The notes: generated by a model not told the origin, from the sequence alone. Positions 1 to 8,497 are shown, numbered from the stretch's first letter. The stretch: 64,000 bases of DNA from an uncultured Oscillospiraceae bacterium (GCA_934569045.1 CAKTJX010000002.1:1-64000), one strand, 5' to 3'. Program-made: numbers and translations.

Positions 1-161
1 AAGCTGGTCTCGGTCACGCCGCCGGTGATGACGTTCTTCATCTTCACACGGACGAAAGCAGCGCCCTTGCCGGGCTTCACGTGCTGGAACTCGATGACCT
101 GCATAACCTTGCCATCCATTTCAAAGGTTACGCCGTTTCTAAAATCACTTGCAGAAATCAT
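1..161 (-). CDS. efp: Elongation factor P, N-terminal part (cut by window edge)
   Basis: EF-P binds the ribosome between the P and E sites and relieves stalling on consecutive prolines. Only the first 53 codons lie in the window, and the frame is open to position 1. The protein begins [20 protein letters not shown]. The loop [10 protein letters not shown] puts a lysine at residue 32, the position that carries the modification in this family. The ATG at 161 follows an AGGAGG Shine-Dalgarno at a good distance. It lies 111 bp downstream of pepP, and the order yqeG-pepP-efp is a common Firmicutes arrangement. Recognition is firm; the C-terminal OB domains are not visible. Confidence 0.95.
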   Translation of the reverse strand, partial: MISASDFRNGVTFEMDGKVMQVIEFQHVKPGKGAAFVRVKMKNVITGGVTETS

Positions 162-272
162 TGGTTTATCCTCCTAATTTATGTTCCCTTGGGGGGATAC
201 AAGAATCTATATCCTTAACTATGTTAGTTTACCCCATATTGCGCTATTTTGCAAGGGGGTCAATGAAATTTT

Positions 273-1337
273 TTAGATAATTGTCAAATCTTTGGGAATG
301 TTGGTAATATCTTCGCAGCCATCGGGGGTAATAATCGTCACATCCTCAATGCGGACGCCGAATTTGCCGGGCAGATAGATGCCGGGCTCGGCGGAGGTGA
401 CGGCGTAGGCGGGCAGGGGCTCGGCGTTGCGGAAGCTGATATTGGGGGCCTCGTGGATTTCCAGGCCCAGGCTGTGGCCATAGCTGTGGCCGAAGTACTC
501 GCCGTAGCCCGCGTCCGTGATGACCTTCCGGGCCACGCCGTCCACATACGCGCCGGTGACACCGGCCTTGGTGGCGGCAATGCCGGCCAGCTGGGCCTGG
601 AGCACCACATTGTAGACCTTCTTCATCTCTTCGGTGGCATAGCCCACGGCCACGGTACGGGTGGTATCGGAGCAGTAGCCCTTGTAGAGCACGCCGAAGT
701 CCATGGTGATAAAGTCACCCTCCTGGACCACCCGCTCCCCGGCGACACCGTGGGGCATGCTGGTGTTGGGGCCGGAGACCACAATGGGGTCAAAGGACAG
801 GCCCTGGGCGCCGTTTCTGTACATCTCATAGATCAGCTCTGCCTGCACCTCCAGCTCGGTCATCCCGGCGTGGATGCGGGGCAGGGTATCCTTGAAGGCC
901 TTGTCGGCGATCTTCTGGGCCTGGCGCATCAGCTCCAGCTCCCAGTCCTCCTTCACGCCCCGGAAGCCGTTGATTCTGGCATTGTAGGGCACCAGCTTGG
1001 CGTTCAGGTTCTTTTCCAGGTTCATAAACTCGGCAACGGTCAGGTAGTCCTCCTCGTAGCCCAGGGCAGTCACGCCGAAGTCGGCAATGGCCTCGTTGAT
1101 GCACTTGGCGTAGTTCCGGCCGGAATTCACATCCCGCACCTCAAAGCCCTGGATATTCTTCTGGGCGGACTCGATATAGCGGCTGTCGGTGAAATAGCGG
1201 CAGCCCTTCTTGGTGACGACGGCCATGCCCTCCGCGATGTCGAACTCCGCGCCGTAGTGGCGGCTGTAGCGGGAGGTCAGCAGCAGGCCGTCTACCTCGC
1301 CGTCCAGGATGGACAGGAACTTTTCCAGATTTTTCAT
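273..1337 (-). CDS. pepP: Xaa-Pro aminopeptidase, M24 family
   Basis: Cytosolic metallopeptidase that removes an N-terminal residue preceding proline. The 354-aa protein has a creatinase-like N-terminal domain (about residues 1-125) and a pita-bread catalytic domain. The metal ligands are visible: Asp213 in TMDFGVLYKG, Asp224 in CSDTTRT, His288 in GHSYGHSLG, Glu317 in SAEPGIY and Glu331 in RIEDV. The length is normal for the short Firmicutes enzymes. The start overlaps the yqeG stop by a few bases, so the two are translationally coupled. Linkage to efp suggests a shared theme of proline-rich protein handling, a known association but inferred here. Fold and ligands are clear; substrate preference is assumed. 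Confidence 0.93.
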   Translation of the reverse strand: MKNLEKFLSILDGEVDGLLLTSRYSRHYGAEFDIAEGMAVVTKKGCRYFTDSRYIESAQKNIQGFEVRDVNSGRNYAKCINEAIADFGVTALGYEEDYLTVAEFMNLEKNLNAKLVPYNARINGFRGVKEDWELELMRQAQKIADKAFKDTLPRIHAGMTELEVQAELIYEMYRNGAQGLSFDPIVVSGPNTSMPHGVAGERVVQEGDFITMDFGVLYKGYCSDTTRTVAVGYATEEMKKVYNVVLQAQLAGIAATKAGVTGAYVDGVARKVITDAGYGEYFGHSYGHSLGLEIHEAPNISFRNAEPLPAYAVTSAEPGIYLPGKFGVRIEDVTIITPDGCEDITNIPKDLTII

Positions 1338-1837
1338 TCTTCAATTCTCCTTTTTCTCGCCGCGAAGACAAAGGGCAGCTCCAGAACGTGTCTTGCCTTC
1401 AGCCAAATGGTGTGATTATCAATGGCCTTTACCAGGATGGGAGTAACCCCCGCCAGGTTCCCGGCCAGTGTATCCGTAAAGATCTGATCGCCCACAATGG
1501 CGCTTTCCTCCGGCCCGAAGCCGAACCGCGCCATGCACCGCCGGAGTCCCTCCGGGCTGGGCTTGTGGGCCCGCATGATGTAGTCCAGGTGATAAGTGTC
1601 GCAGAAGCGGATGAGCCGATCATTCTTGCTGTTGGACACAATGGCGATCTTCACCGGGGAATCGTTCATGGATGCCAGCCAAGCGCGCATTTTTTCCGTG
1701 GGCACATCTGTGGTATAGGGGACGATGGTATTGTCAAAGTCCATCATTAGCAAATGGATGCCGTGGTTCAGGAGGAATTCCGGGGTCAAATCCGTCAGCT
1801 CCGGGGTCTGGAACCCAGGCAGGAAGGAAAGGGACAT
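1334..1837 (-). CDS. yqeG: YqeG family HAD phosphatase
   Basis: A 167-aa HAD-superfamily phosphatase of the YqeG (IIIA) type, physiological substrate unknown. HAD motif I is DFDNTIVP (nucleophile Asp33, acid/base Asp35), motif II IVSNSKN, motif III lysine in AHKPSPEG, and motif IV VGDQIFTDTLAGN. The ATG at 1837 is chosen because AGGAG lies seven bases upstream and the preceding in-frame codons give an unlikely N-terminus. It is the first gene of the yqeG-pepP(-efp) unit, with a promoter at 1910-1938. In other Firmicutes yqeG often sits with yqeH/aroE; here it is with pepP. Family call is strong, function is not known. Confidence 0.9.
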   Translation of the reverse strand: MSLSFLPGFQTPELTDLTPEFLLNHGIHLLMMDFDNTIVPYTTDVPTEKMRAWLASMNDSPVKIAIVSNSKNDRLIRFCDTYHLDYIMRAHKPSPEGLRRCMARFGFGPEESAIVGDQIFTDTLAGNLAGVTPILVKAIDNHTIWLKARHVLELPFVFAARKRRIEE

Positions 1838-1909
1838 ATGCTTTTCTCCTTTGTCATATACTTGCGGAGAAAAGGCCCTAAGCCGGCCGACGCTCCCCAA
1901 TGCATGGGC

Positions 1910-1938
1910 ATTATACCACGGAAAGGAGGATTTGTCCA
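1910..1938 (-). promoter_or_regulatory. Sigma-A promoter for yqeG-pepP
   Basis: On the minus strand TGGACA (1938-1933) and TATAAT (1915-1910) are 17 bp apart, placing the start of transcription near 1903 with a leader of about 65 nt before yqeG. The -35 box touches the start codon of the divergent gene at 1938. Confidence 0.7.
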
Positions 1939-2648
1939 TGGGAATCCCGCACAATCTCGCCATGACGGAATTGGAAATCGCCGGGTGCCCCCGCCTGCCG
2001 GAGCACCTGGCCTGGATGGGCTGCCGCTTCGGCCCCGAGGGAATCGTGGGGCTGCCGGAGGAGCTGCCCCCCGGCTCTCTGCTGATTCTGGACGATCAGG
2101 TGTCCATGGGGGCGCTGCCAATCCCAGAGGTGACGGTGTCTCTTGCCCGGGCTTTGGAGCGTCTTGCCTGCCGGGGGCTGGTGCTGGATTTTCAGCGGCC
2201 GGGGGTGGAAGCCCAGCGGGCCCTGGCCGCCAGCCTCCCGGGACAGCTCCCCTGCCCCGTGGCCGCGCCGCCGGAGTATGCGGCGAAGGACTGCGCCCTC
2301 TTCCTGCCGCCTGTCCCGGCAGAGGAATCAATCGAGGGGTATCTCGCCCCCTGGTCGGGTCGGGAAATCTGGCTGGACACCACCCCGGCGGAGCGAATCC
2401 TCCACCTGACCCCGGCAGGCTGCGCCGCGGCGGACGCGTCTTTGCCGGACTGGTCAGACGGCTTTTATGACGAGGCCCTGTGCTGCGTCTACCGGATTCA
2501 GGCATCCAATGACGGCTTTCTCTTCCGCCTCTCCCGGAACCGCCGCTGCACCCAGGCGCTGCTGGAACGTGGGGCGAAGCTGGGAGTTACGCTGGCGGTA
2601 GGGCTGTGGCAAGAGTTTGGGGGCTGTTGCAAAATAGCAACCCCGTAG
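1938..2648 (+). CDS. Uncharacterised protein with C-terminus encoded by a repeat element
   Basis: I do not recognise this 236-aa protein. It has no signal peptide, membrane segment or catalytic motif that I can see; it is rich in Leu, Pro, Ala and Gly, with a short hydrophobic beta-like stretch (SLLILDDQV, about residues 50-58). The ATG at 1938 follows GGAGG with 8-base spacing. It is divergent from yqeG. The last nine or so codons and the TAG stop lie inside the repeat element that begins at 2619, so the native C-terminus has probably been replaced by element sequence (EFGGCCKIATP). It may therefore be a slightly truncated gene. Codon use is similar to its neighbours. Confidence 0.65.
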   Translation: MGIPHNLAMTELEIAGCPRLPEHLAWMGCRFGPEGIVGLPEELPPGSLLILDDQVSMGALPIPEVTVSLARALERLACRGLVLDFQRPGVEAQRALAASLPGQLPCPVAAPPEYAAKDCALFLPPVPAEESIEGYLAPWSGREIWLDTTPAERILHLTPAGCAAADASLPDWSDGFYDEALCCVYRIQASNDGFLFRLSRNRRCTQALLERGAKLGVTLAVGLWQEFGGCCKIATP

Positions 2649-2769
2649 GGGCGGCTATTAGCCGCCCGCCGACTTTCGGAACAGAGCGCATCAATTAAAC
2701 GCGCAATTTCGTCAGATTGCGGGCGGCTGGTAGCCGCCCCTACGAAAATACTCATTTTACAACAGCCCC
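2619..2769. repeat. MITE-like palindromic element, type I (copy A)
   Basis: 151 bp bounded by perfect 10-bp inverted termini (GGGGCTGTTG ... CAACAGCCCC), extending imperfectly to about 17 bp. Inside are two opposed arms, GTAGGGGCGGCTATTAGCCGCCC and its near complement, each itself a hairpin. Related copies are at 14446, 25864, 26820, 31722 and 40388. No coding capacity. Confidence 0.85.
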
Positions 2770-2814
2770 GATAAAATCGCCCTGCGGGCGGTTGTGGTGT
2801 CCCCGCGGGACATA

Positions 2815-2848
2815 TAAAAAGCCGCCCCGGAATTCTTCCGGGGCGGCT
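2815..2848 (-). terminator. Rho-independent terminator of rpsU
   Basis: Perfect hairpin AGCCGCCCCGGA-ATTC-TCCGGGGCGGCT (2820-2848 on the plus strand), followed on the minus strand by a run of five T, 20 bp after the rpsU stop. Confidence 0.85.
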
Positions 2849-2868
2849 AGCGCACAACTCAAGAGGGA

Positions 2869-3051
2869 TTAATAGAACTTTCTCTTGTTCTTACGGGCAG
2901 CTTCAGACTTCTGCTTACGCTTCAGGCTGGGGCTGACGTAATGTTCGCGCTTCTTAACTTCAGCGATCACGCCCTCCTTGGCACAGCTGCGCTTGAAACG
3001 ACGCAGAGCGCTCTCCAGAGACTCGTTCTCCTTGACGCGAATTTCAGACAT
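2869..3051 (-). CDS. rpsU: 30S ribosomal protein S21
   Basis: Small basic ribosomal protein of 60 aa, the usual length for Firmicutes bS21. It starts [21 protein letters not shown] and has the conserved KREHY segment and a Lys/Arg-rich tail ([17 protein letters not shown]). The ATG at 3051 follows GGAGGG; the upstream ATG at 3105 would add an unrelated extension that lies in the 5' leader, so it is rejected. It has its own promoter (3117-3145) and terminator (2815-2848), making a monocistronic unit just after leuS. bS21 acts in 30S initiation near the anti-Shine-Dalgarno. Confidence 0.96.
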   Translation of the reverse strand: MSEIRVKENESLESALRRFKRSCAKEGVIAEVKKREHYVSPSLKRKQKSEAARKNKRKFY

Positions 3052-3116
3052 TGTTTTCCCTCCCTCCGATGCATCCGGCTCGATCCAGGATGCGTTCAGG
3101 GCCATACGGCTTGATT

Positions 3117-3145
3117 ATTATATGGTGTCTTTTGCAAAAAGTCAA
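3117..3145 (-). promoter_or_regulatory. Sigma-A promoter of rpsU
   Basis: Minus-strand TTGACT (3145-3140), 17 bp, TATAAT (3122-3117). It begins 34 bp beyond the leuS stop and leaves a leader of about 60 nt. Confidence 0.85.
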
Positions 3146-3179
3146 GAAATAATTCCGGGTTTTTCAAAAAAATTCAAAA

Positions 3180-5603
3180 TTATTTCACGATCAGGTTCAC
3201 AAGCTTGTTTTTCACCACGATAGTTTTCACCACATTGCCGCCGTTTTTCTCCAGGAACCGGGCAATCTTCTCGTCGGCCAGGGCGTTCTTTACCACGGTG
3301 TCGTTGTCCAGGTCCGCATCCATCAGCACGGTGCCGCGCATCTTGCCGTTGACCTGAACGGCCATGGTGACCTCGTGATCCTTGCACTTTGCCTCGTCAT
3401 AGGTGGGCCAGCTCTCGTAGGCAATGGTCTCGCTGTGGCCGAGAATCTGCCACAGCTCCTCGCCCACATGGGGGATGATGCAGGAGATCATCTTGATAAA
3501 GCCCTCAGCGTACGCTCTGGGGCAGGAGCCGTTCTTGTAGACCTCGTTGACAAAGACCATCATCTGGGCAATGGCGGTGTTGAAGCCCAGGGCCTCAAAG
3601 TCGGAGGTGACCTTCTTCACGGTCTGGTGATAGATCTTGGTCAGCTTACCATCGTCGGTATCGGTGATGTTGGCGCTCTCGGAGAAGAAGTTCCACACAC
3701 GGTTGATAAACTTCTTGGCACCGGCCACGCCCTGGGTGCTCCAGGGCTTGGACACCTCCAGGGGGCCCATGAACATCTCATACAGCCGCAGGGTATCCGC
3801 GCCGTACTCCCGGACCACATCGCTGGGGTTCACCACGAATTCCGGGAACCGCTTGCCCATCTTGATGCCGTTCTCGCCCAGGATCATGCCCTGGTGCACC
3901 AGCTTCTGGAAGGGCTCCTTCACGGGGGACAGGCCCTGATCGTACAGGAACCGGTTCCAGATCCGGGAGTACATCAGATGGCCCACGGCGTGCTCCGGGC
4001 CGCCCACATACAGGTCCACCGGCATCCAGTGCTTCAAGAGCTCCTGATTGCAGAACTCCCTGTCGTTCTGGGGATCGATATAGCGCATGTAGTACCAGGA
4101 GGAACCGGCGGAACCGGGCATGGTAGAGGTTTCCCGGGTTCCCTTGATGCCGTTGTGGTCATATTTCTTCCACTCGGTGGCGTTCTCCAGGGGGGCCTGG
4201 CCGTTGCGGCCCTTGTAATCCTCCAGCTCCGGCAGAATCACGGGCAGCTCCTCGTCCGGCACGAAATAGATCTTGCCGTCTTCGGTATACACGCAGGGAA
4301 CGGGCTCGCCCCAGTATCTCTGGCGGGCAAAAATCCACTCCCGGAAGTGGTAATTGACCTTTCTTCTGGCCACGCCCAGCTTTTCCAGCTTGGCGGTGAT
4401 GGCCTCCTTGGCCTCTTCCACGGTCAGGCCGTTGAACTCCTCGGAGTTCATCAGCTTGCAGCCCTTGCCCAGGTAGTCCTGCTTCTCAAAGGCGTGCTCA
4501 CTGACATCGGCCCCCTCGATGACCTGGATCATGGGGATGTTGTGGGCCACGGCGTACTCAAAGTCACGCTGGTCGTGGCTGGGCACAGCCATAACCGCGC
4601 CGGTGCCGTAGTTCGCCAGGACGAAATCGCCGATGAACACGGGCACCTGCCTGCCGTTGACGGGGTTGATGGCATACACGCCCTTCAGGCAGCAGCCGGT
4701 CTTACCCTTGTTCAGCTCGGTGCGGTCCATGTCGCTCTTCTTTACGGTCTCGTCAATGTAGGATAGGACCTCTTCTTTGTTCTCAATCCGGTCCATCAGG
4801 TCCTGGACAATCTTGCCGTCCGGAGCCAGAACCATGAAGGTGATGCCGTAGATGGTCTCGATACAGGTGGTGTAGATGGAGAAATCTCCGCCGCCCACCA
4901 GCTTGAAGTCCACCTCCACGCCGGTGGATTTGCCGATCCAGTTGCGCTGAATCTCCTTGGTGGATTCGGGCCAGTCGATCTCGTTCAGGCCCTCCAGCAG
5001 CTTCTCGGCAAAGGCGGGCTGATCAATAACCCACTGCATCATGTTCTTCTTGACCACGGGATAGCCGCCCCGCTCGGACTTGCCGTCAATGACCTCATCG
5101 TTGGACAGCACCGTGCCCAGCTCCTCGCACCAGTTCACGGGCATTTCAATCCGCTTGGCGTAGCCGGCCTCATAGAGCTTTTTGAAAATCCACTGGGTCC
5201 ACTTGTAGAAGCTGGGGTCGGAGGTGGCGATCATCTTGGACCAGTCATAGTCAAAACCCAGCTCCCGCAGCTGCTTGGAGAAGGTCTCGATGTTCTTCTT
5301 GGTAAAGCCCTCGGGGTGGTTGCCGGTGTTGATGGCGTACTGCTCGGCGGGCAGGCCGAAGGAGTCATAGCCCATGGGGTGCAGCACATTGTAGCCCTGC
5401 ATCCGCTTCATACGGGACATGATGTCCGTGGCGGTGTAGCCTTCCGGATGGCCCGCGTGCAGGCCCACGCCGGAGGGGTAGGGGAACATATCCAGCACAT
5501 AGTATTTGGGCTTGGAGAAATCCCACACATCGGTGTGGAAGGTGTCGTGGGCCTGCCAGTAGTCGTGCCACTTGGCCTCAATCTTCGCAAAATCGTAATT
5601 CAT
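3180..5603 (-). CDS. leuS: Leucyl-tRNA synthetase
   Basis: Class I synthetase charging tRNA-Leu; 807 aa, normal length. The HIGH motif is HAGH (residues 49-52, in PYPSGVGLHAGHPEGY). The CP1 editing domain is in the middle (TGAVMAVPSHDQRDFEYA), and the anticodon-binding domain is C-terminal. The usual KMSKS is replaced by KMGKR (about residue 580, GENGIKMGKRFPEF), a variant I recall from other Clostridia. The ATG at 5603 is preferred: an AGGAG lies 12 bases upstream, whereas the in-frame ATG at 5615 directly abuts that AGGAG and could not use it. Downstream of nadD-yqeK and rsfS, with 18 bp to rsfS. Confidence 0.97.
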   Translation of the reverse strand: MNYDFAKIEAKWHDYWQAHDTFHTDVWDFSKPKYYVLDMFPYPSGVGLHAGHPEGYTATDIMSRMKRMQGYNVLHPMGYDSFGLPAEQYAINTGNHPEGFTKKNIETFSKQLRELGFDYDWSKMIATSDPSFYKWTQWIFKKLYEAGYAKRIEMPVNWCEELGTVLSNDEVIDGKSERGGYPVVKKNMMQWVIDQPAFAEKLLEGLNEIDWPESTKEIQRNWIGKSTGVEVDFKLVGGGDFSIYTTCIETIYGITFMVLAPDGKIVQDLMDRIENKEEVLSYIDETVKKSDMDRTELNKGKTGCCLKGVYAINPVNGRQVPVFIGDFVLANYGTGAVMAVPSHDQRDFEYAVAHNIPMIQVIEGADVSEHAFEKQDYLGKGCKLMNSEEFNGLTVEEAKEAITAKLEKLGVARRKVNYHFREWIFARQRYWGEPVPCVYTEDGKIYFVPDEELPVILPELEDYKGRNGQAPLENATEWKKYDHNGIKGTRETSTMPGSAGSSWYYMRYIDPQNDREFCNQELLKHWMPVDLYVGGPEHAVGHLMYSRIWNRFLYDQGLSPVKEPFQKLVHQGMILGENGIKMGKRFPEFVVNPSDVVREYGADTLRLYEMFMGPLEVSKPWSTQGVAGAKKFINRVWNFFSESANITDTDDGKLTKIYHQTVKKVTSDFEALGFNTAIAQMMVFVNEVYKNGSCPRAYAEGFIKMISCIIPHVGEELWQILGHSETIAYESWPTYDEAKCKDHEVTMAVQVNGKMRGTVLMDADLDNDTVVKNALADEKIARFLEKNGGNVVKTIVVKNKLVNLIVK

Positions 5604-5621
5604 CCGTGATTCCATCTCCTG

Positions 5622-5993
5622 TTAGTTTGTGGGTTCTTCCACAAGAATATCCTTCAGATCGATTTTTTCCGCGTCTGCCCACAGGCGCTCCAGGCCGTAA
5701 AACTGCCGGGCCTCCTCGGTAAACACATGGACCACGATGGTGCCGTAATCCAGCAGCTCCCAGGAGTTGCCCCGGTGGCCCTCCCGGCTGAGCATGGTCT
5801 CGCCCAGCTGTTCCAGGGTGTATTCCGCGTAGTCGCAGAGGGTCTTGACATGGGTATTGGAGGTGCCGGTGCAGATCAGGAAATAGTCCGCCAGGGCGCT
5901 GATCTTGTCAATTTTCAGCAGCTGAATATCCAGGCCCTTCTTGGCGTCCAGGGCCTTGGTGACCTCGTAAGCGATTTCTTTCGGTGTAAGCAT
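5622..5993 (-). CDS. rsfS: Ribosomal silencing factor RsfS
   Basis: 123-aa member of the RsfS/YbeB/Iojap family, which binds L14 of the free 50S subunit and blocks subunit joining under starvation. Family hallmarks are present: KISALADYFLICTGTSNTHVKTL near the middle and WELLDYGTIVVHVFTEEARQFYGLERLW toward the end. It lies between nadD-yqeK and leuS, spaced about 20 bp from each, as in many Firmicutes. Confidence 0.95.
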   Translation of the reverse strand: MLTPKEIAYEVTKALDAKKGLDIQLLKIDKISALADYFLICTGTSNTHVKTLCDYAEYTLEQLGETMLSREGHRGNSWELLDYGTIVVHVFTEEARQFYGLERLWADAEKIDLKDILVEEPTN

Positions 5994-6012
5994 GCATTCG
6001 TTCCTTTCTGAT

Positions 6013-7188
6013 TTATTGGCAGGAACCGTTCAGGTAGGCCAGGGCCTCCCGGGATGCCGGGGATACCTCGCCCCCCTGCTCCGCCAGGTGCTCCAGGGTC
6101 ATTTCCAGCCCCAGCTTCAGCGCACCCCGGAGATCGGAGAAGGCCAGCTCCCGGAGCTTTTCCACCCCCGGAAAGTCCCGGTTGGGTTCCATATAGTCCG
6201 CTACATAAATAATGGTTTCCAGCAGGTTCATATCCGCCTTGCCTGTGGTGTGAGACTCGATGGCGGAGACCACTGCTTCATTTTCCCCAAAAATCCGCTC
6301 CGCAACCAGACTTCCTGTCAGGGCGTGGAGGGTTTTGGGATATTTTCTGGAAAAATCATCCAACATTCTACCATAGGCCCGGCACAATGTCAATTGCAGG
6401 GGGCCGTCCAGAGCCTTCGTAATGTCGTGAAGAATCCCGGCCCGGGCAGCGTCCGTTTCGTCCGCCCCCCATCTTTTTGCCAGCTCCACCGCCGTATCCC
6501 GGCAGCCCAGAACGTGGCGGACCCGGTTGGGGTTCAGCAGCCGGATCACCACCGCTTCCAGCTGGTCCATGGGAAGATTCTTCAGGTTCGCGGTGGAATC
6601 ATAGAGGCCTTCCGCCCGGATATAGCGCAGCACCGCCGGGTCCAGGAACTCATCTCCTGCCTGGAAGGCGATGAGCCGCCGCAGCTGGGTAGAGGAAATG
6701 GGGGTTACGGGATTGTCCAGCAGGAGAACCCTGCCGCCCATGGCCTCCAGGGCTTTCTTCGTCTCCTCCTGGGCGGCCCGCTCCCGCTTGTCCCCCCGGC
6801 AAAGGGCAGCAACGGTCACATGGGAAAGGATCGCTTCCGCGTCCTTCCATGTCTGGAATTTCTGGAACATATCCGTGCCCAGCAGCAGATACAGCTCCGC
6901 CTCCGGGTGCTGCCGGGCAAGCAACCCTACCGTATCACAGGTAAAACCGCTTTCCTGCCGCAGCTCCAGATCGGAAACCTCCAGCCCTGGGGTGCTCCCA
7001 ACGGCCAGGCGCAGCATTTCCAGCCGCTGATGATCCGCTGCCTCCGGGGGCTGCTTGCCGGGGGTCTGCCTGTCCGGCATCAGCAGGAGCTTCGTAAGCC
7101 CCAGCGCCTCCACTGCATAGGCCGCGCTGCGGATGTGCCCCAGGTGGGGCGGATTGAAAGAGCCTCCGAAAATACCGATTTTTTCCAT
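6013..7188 (-). CDS. nadD-yqeK: Fused nicotinate-nucleotide adenylyltransferase / YqeK HD hydrolase
   Basis: 391-aa two-domain protein. Residues 1 to about 195 are NadD (deamido-NAD synthesis), with GGSFNPPHLGHIR at the start and the PISSTQLRRLI signature near its end. The remainder is a YqeK-type HD domain (RHVLGCRDTAVEL, GILHDITKAL, ESHTTG, YVADYMEPNRDF), a family that hydrolyses diadenosine tetraphosphate. In most Firmicutes these are adjacent separate genes; here there is one uninterrupted frame. The ATG at 7188 follows GGGAGAG; an ATG 11 codons upstream is judged less likely. First gene of the nadD-yqeK/rsfS/leuS run. Confidence 0.93.
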   Translation of the reverse strand: MEKIGIFGGSFNPPHLGHIRSAAYAVEALGLTKLLLMPDRQTPGKQPPEAADHQRLEMLRLAVGSTPGLEVSDLELRQESGFTCDTVGLLARQHPEAELYLLLGTDMFQKFQTWKDAEAILSHVTVAALCRGDKRERAAQEETKKALEAMGGRVLLLDNPVTPISSTQLRRLIAFQAGDEFLDPAVLRYIRAEGLYDSTANLKNLPMDQLEAVVIRLLNPNRVRHVLGCRDTAVELAKRWGADETDAARAGILHDITKALDGPLQLTLCRAYGRMLDDFSRKYPKTLHALTGSLVAERIFGENEAVVSAIESHTTGKADMNLLETIIYVADYMEPNRDFPGVEKLRELAFSDLRGALKLGLEMTLEHLAEQGGEVSPASREALAYLNGSCQ

Positions 7189-7315
7189 TTTCTCTCTCCC
7201 TTTCTTATGACGTTCATTCAAAGAGAATGTCTTGGCCCGTAAAGGGATTCCCCTCTGTCACAACTCCCGGACATTTAGAGTGAGAAATAACTTGAAATAC
7301 TCTGAATAACCGGGG

Positions 7316-7410
7316 GATTGCCACACCAGTCTAGCACCGCAGTGCTGTGCAAAGCGCAACCGCCGTAGGCGGCTCTTAGCGCGACGCAGTGCGCACTGGT
7401 TCGCAATGAC
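7316..7410. repeat. Short palindromic intergenic repeat
   Basis: About 95 bp whose ends are imperfectly inverted (GATTGCCACACCAGT at the left, ACTGGTTCGCAATGAC at the right). It contains internal hairpins (GCACCGCAGTGCTGTGC; CCGCCGTAGGCGG). It sits just downstream of the yhbY stop. It is the only copy in this window, so the repeat status rests on its structure and on my memory of similar sequences in other Firmicutes. Confidence 0.45.
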
Positions 7411-7419
7411 AAAATAATC

Positions 7420-7893
7420 CTAGCGCTCCTTCTGGCGCAGCTGCTTCTCCCGGTCCCGCTCGATGGCCCGCTCTACGGCCTTCTCCTTAAAGAAAGCGTT
7501 GCGCTGCTCCCGCACCAGCTTTGCCGCGTGACGGCGGGCACGGATGCCCTTGCGGACGGGGTCCGACTTGCTGACGGGGGTTTCCTTCCGCTTGGCACGG
7601 CCGGTCATGTTCCGCTCCGCCTGCTTCTTCTCGCTGAAGCGGTAGATCACGAACTTGGAGCCCACGCAGGCCACGCCCTCGGCGCCGGTGGCCGCGCAGA
7701 TGGCGTCACTGACCTCTCTGGGGGACATCAGGGCCCCCTCCAGCACCTTGCCCTTGACCAGCTCTCTGGCCGTGAGCTGGTTCTCTGCCTCCGCGATGAC
7801 GGCCTCTGTCACGCCGCCCTTGCCCACCATCAAGGTGGTATCCAGATCATTGGAACGGGCTCTCAAATCCGCCCGCTGTTTACTGTTCAGCAT
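7420..7893 (-). CDS. yhbY: YhbY/CRS1-type RNA-binding protein with basic tail
   Basis: 157 aa. Residues 1 to about 95 are a CRM (CRS1-YhbY) RNA-binding domain associated with 50S assembly, with the family loop MVGKGGVTEAVI (GxxG). Residues from about 95 onward form a highly charged Arg/Lys-rich extension (KRKETPVSK ... REKQLRQKER), which makes the protein clearly longer than the usual roughly 97-aa YhbY. The start overlaps the rdgB stop by 14 bp, indicating coupled translation. Confidence 0.88.
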   Translation of the reverse strand: MLNSKQRADLRARSNDLDTTLMVGKGGVTEAVIAEAENQLTARELVKGKVLEGALMSPREVSDAICAATGAEGVACVGSKFVIYRFSEKKQAERNMTGRAKRKETPVSKSDPVRKGIRARRHAAKLVREQRNAFFKEKAVERAIERDREKQLRQKER

Positions 7894-8485
7894 AGCCTGC
7901 CTCCTTCAATTTCTGATAAAATATCTTCAGTGCCTGGGCCCGATGGGACACCTGGTTCTTCTCCGCCTGGGGAACCTCTGCCAGGGTCTTGCCAAAGGGC
8001 GGGTAATAAAAGATGGGATCATAGCCAAAGCCCCCGTCCCCTGCCGGGGCATGGGTCACCTCGCCGTGGACCTCGCCTCTTGCCTGGATGGTCTGCCCCT
8101 CCGGGGTGACCAGGGTGATGACGCAGACGAACTGGGCCTGCCGCTGGCCGTCCGGGACCTGCTCCATGTTTTTCAGCAGCAGCCGGACCCGGCCCGCGTC
8201 ATCCAGGGTATCGTCAAAGCCATAGCGGGCGGAATAGATGCCCGGCTCCCCGTTCAGCGCGTCCACCGCGATGCCGGAGTCGTCCGCCAGGGCGGGCAGG
8301 CCCGTGGCCCGCATAACGGCATCGGCCTTCAGGAAGGAATTCTCCTCAAAGGTGCTGCCGGTCTCCTCCACGTCAATGTCCACCCCCAGCTCCGATTCCA
8401 GCACCAGCTGGATATCGAATTTTTCGGTGATCTGGCTGATTTCCACCAGCTTGTGTTTGTTTTTGCTTGCCAGTACGACCTTCAT
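7880..8485 (-). CDS. rdgB: XTP/dITP diphosphatase (RdgB/HAM1)
   Basis: House-cleaning pyrophosphatase that hydrolyses non-canonical purine triphosphates. 201 aa, normal length. Signature segments are the N-terminal LASKNKHKLVEI, the metal-binding ALADDSGIAVDAL, and GFGYDPIFYYP; the terminal VSHRAQALK is also typical. It lies 12 bp after ftsY and overlaps yhbY. Confidence 0.95.
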   Translation of the reverse strand: MKVVLASKNKHKLVEISQITEKFDIQLVLESELGVDIDVEETGSTFEENSFLKADAVMRATGLPALADDSGIAVDALNGEPGIYSARYGFDDTLDDAGRVRLLLKNMEQVPDGQRQAQFVCVITLVTPEGQTIQARGEVHGEVTHAPAGDGGFGYDPIFYYPPFGKTLAEVPQAEKNQVSHRAQALKIFYQKLKEAGYAEQ

Positions 8486-8497
8486 TTCTTTTTCTCC

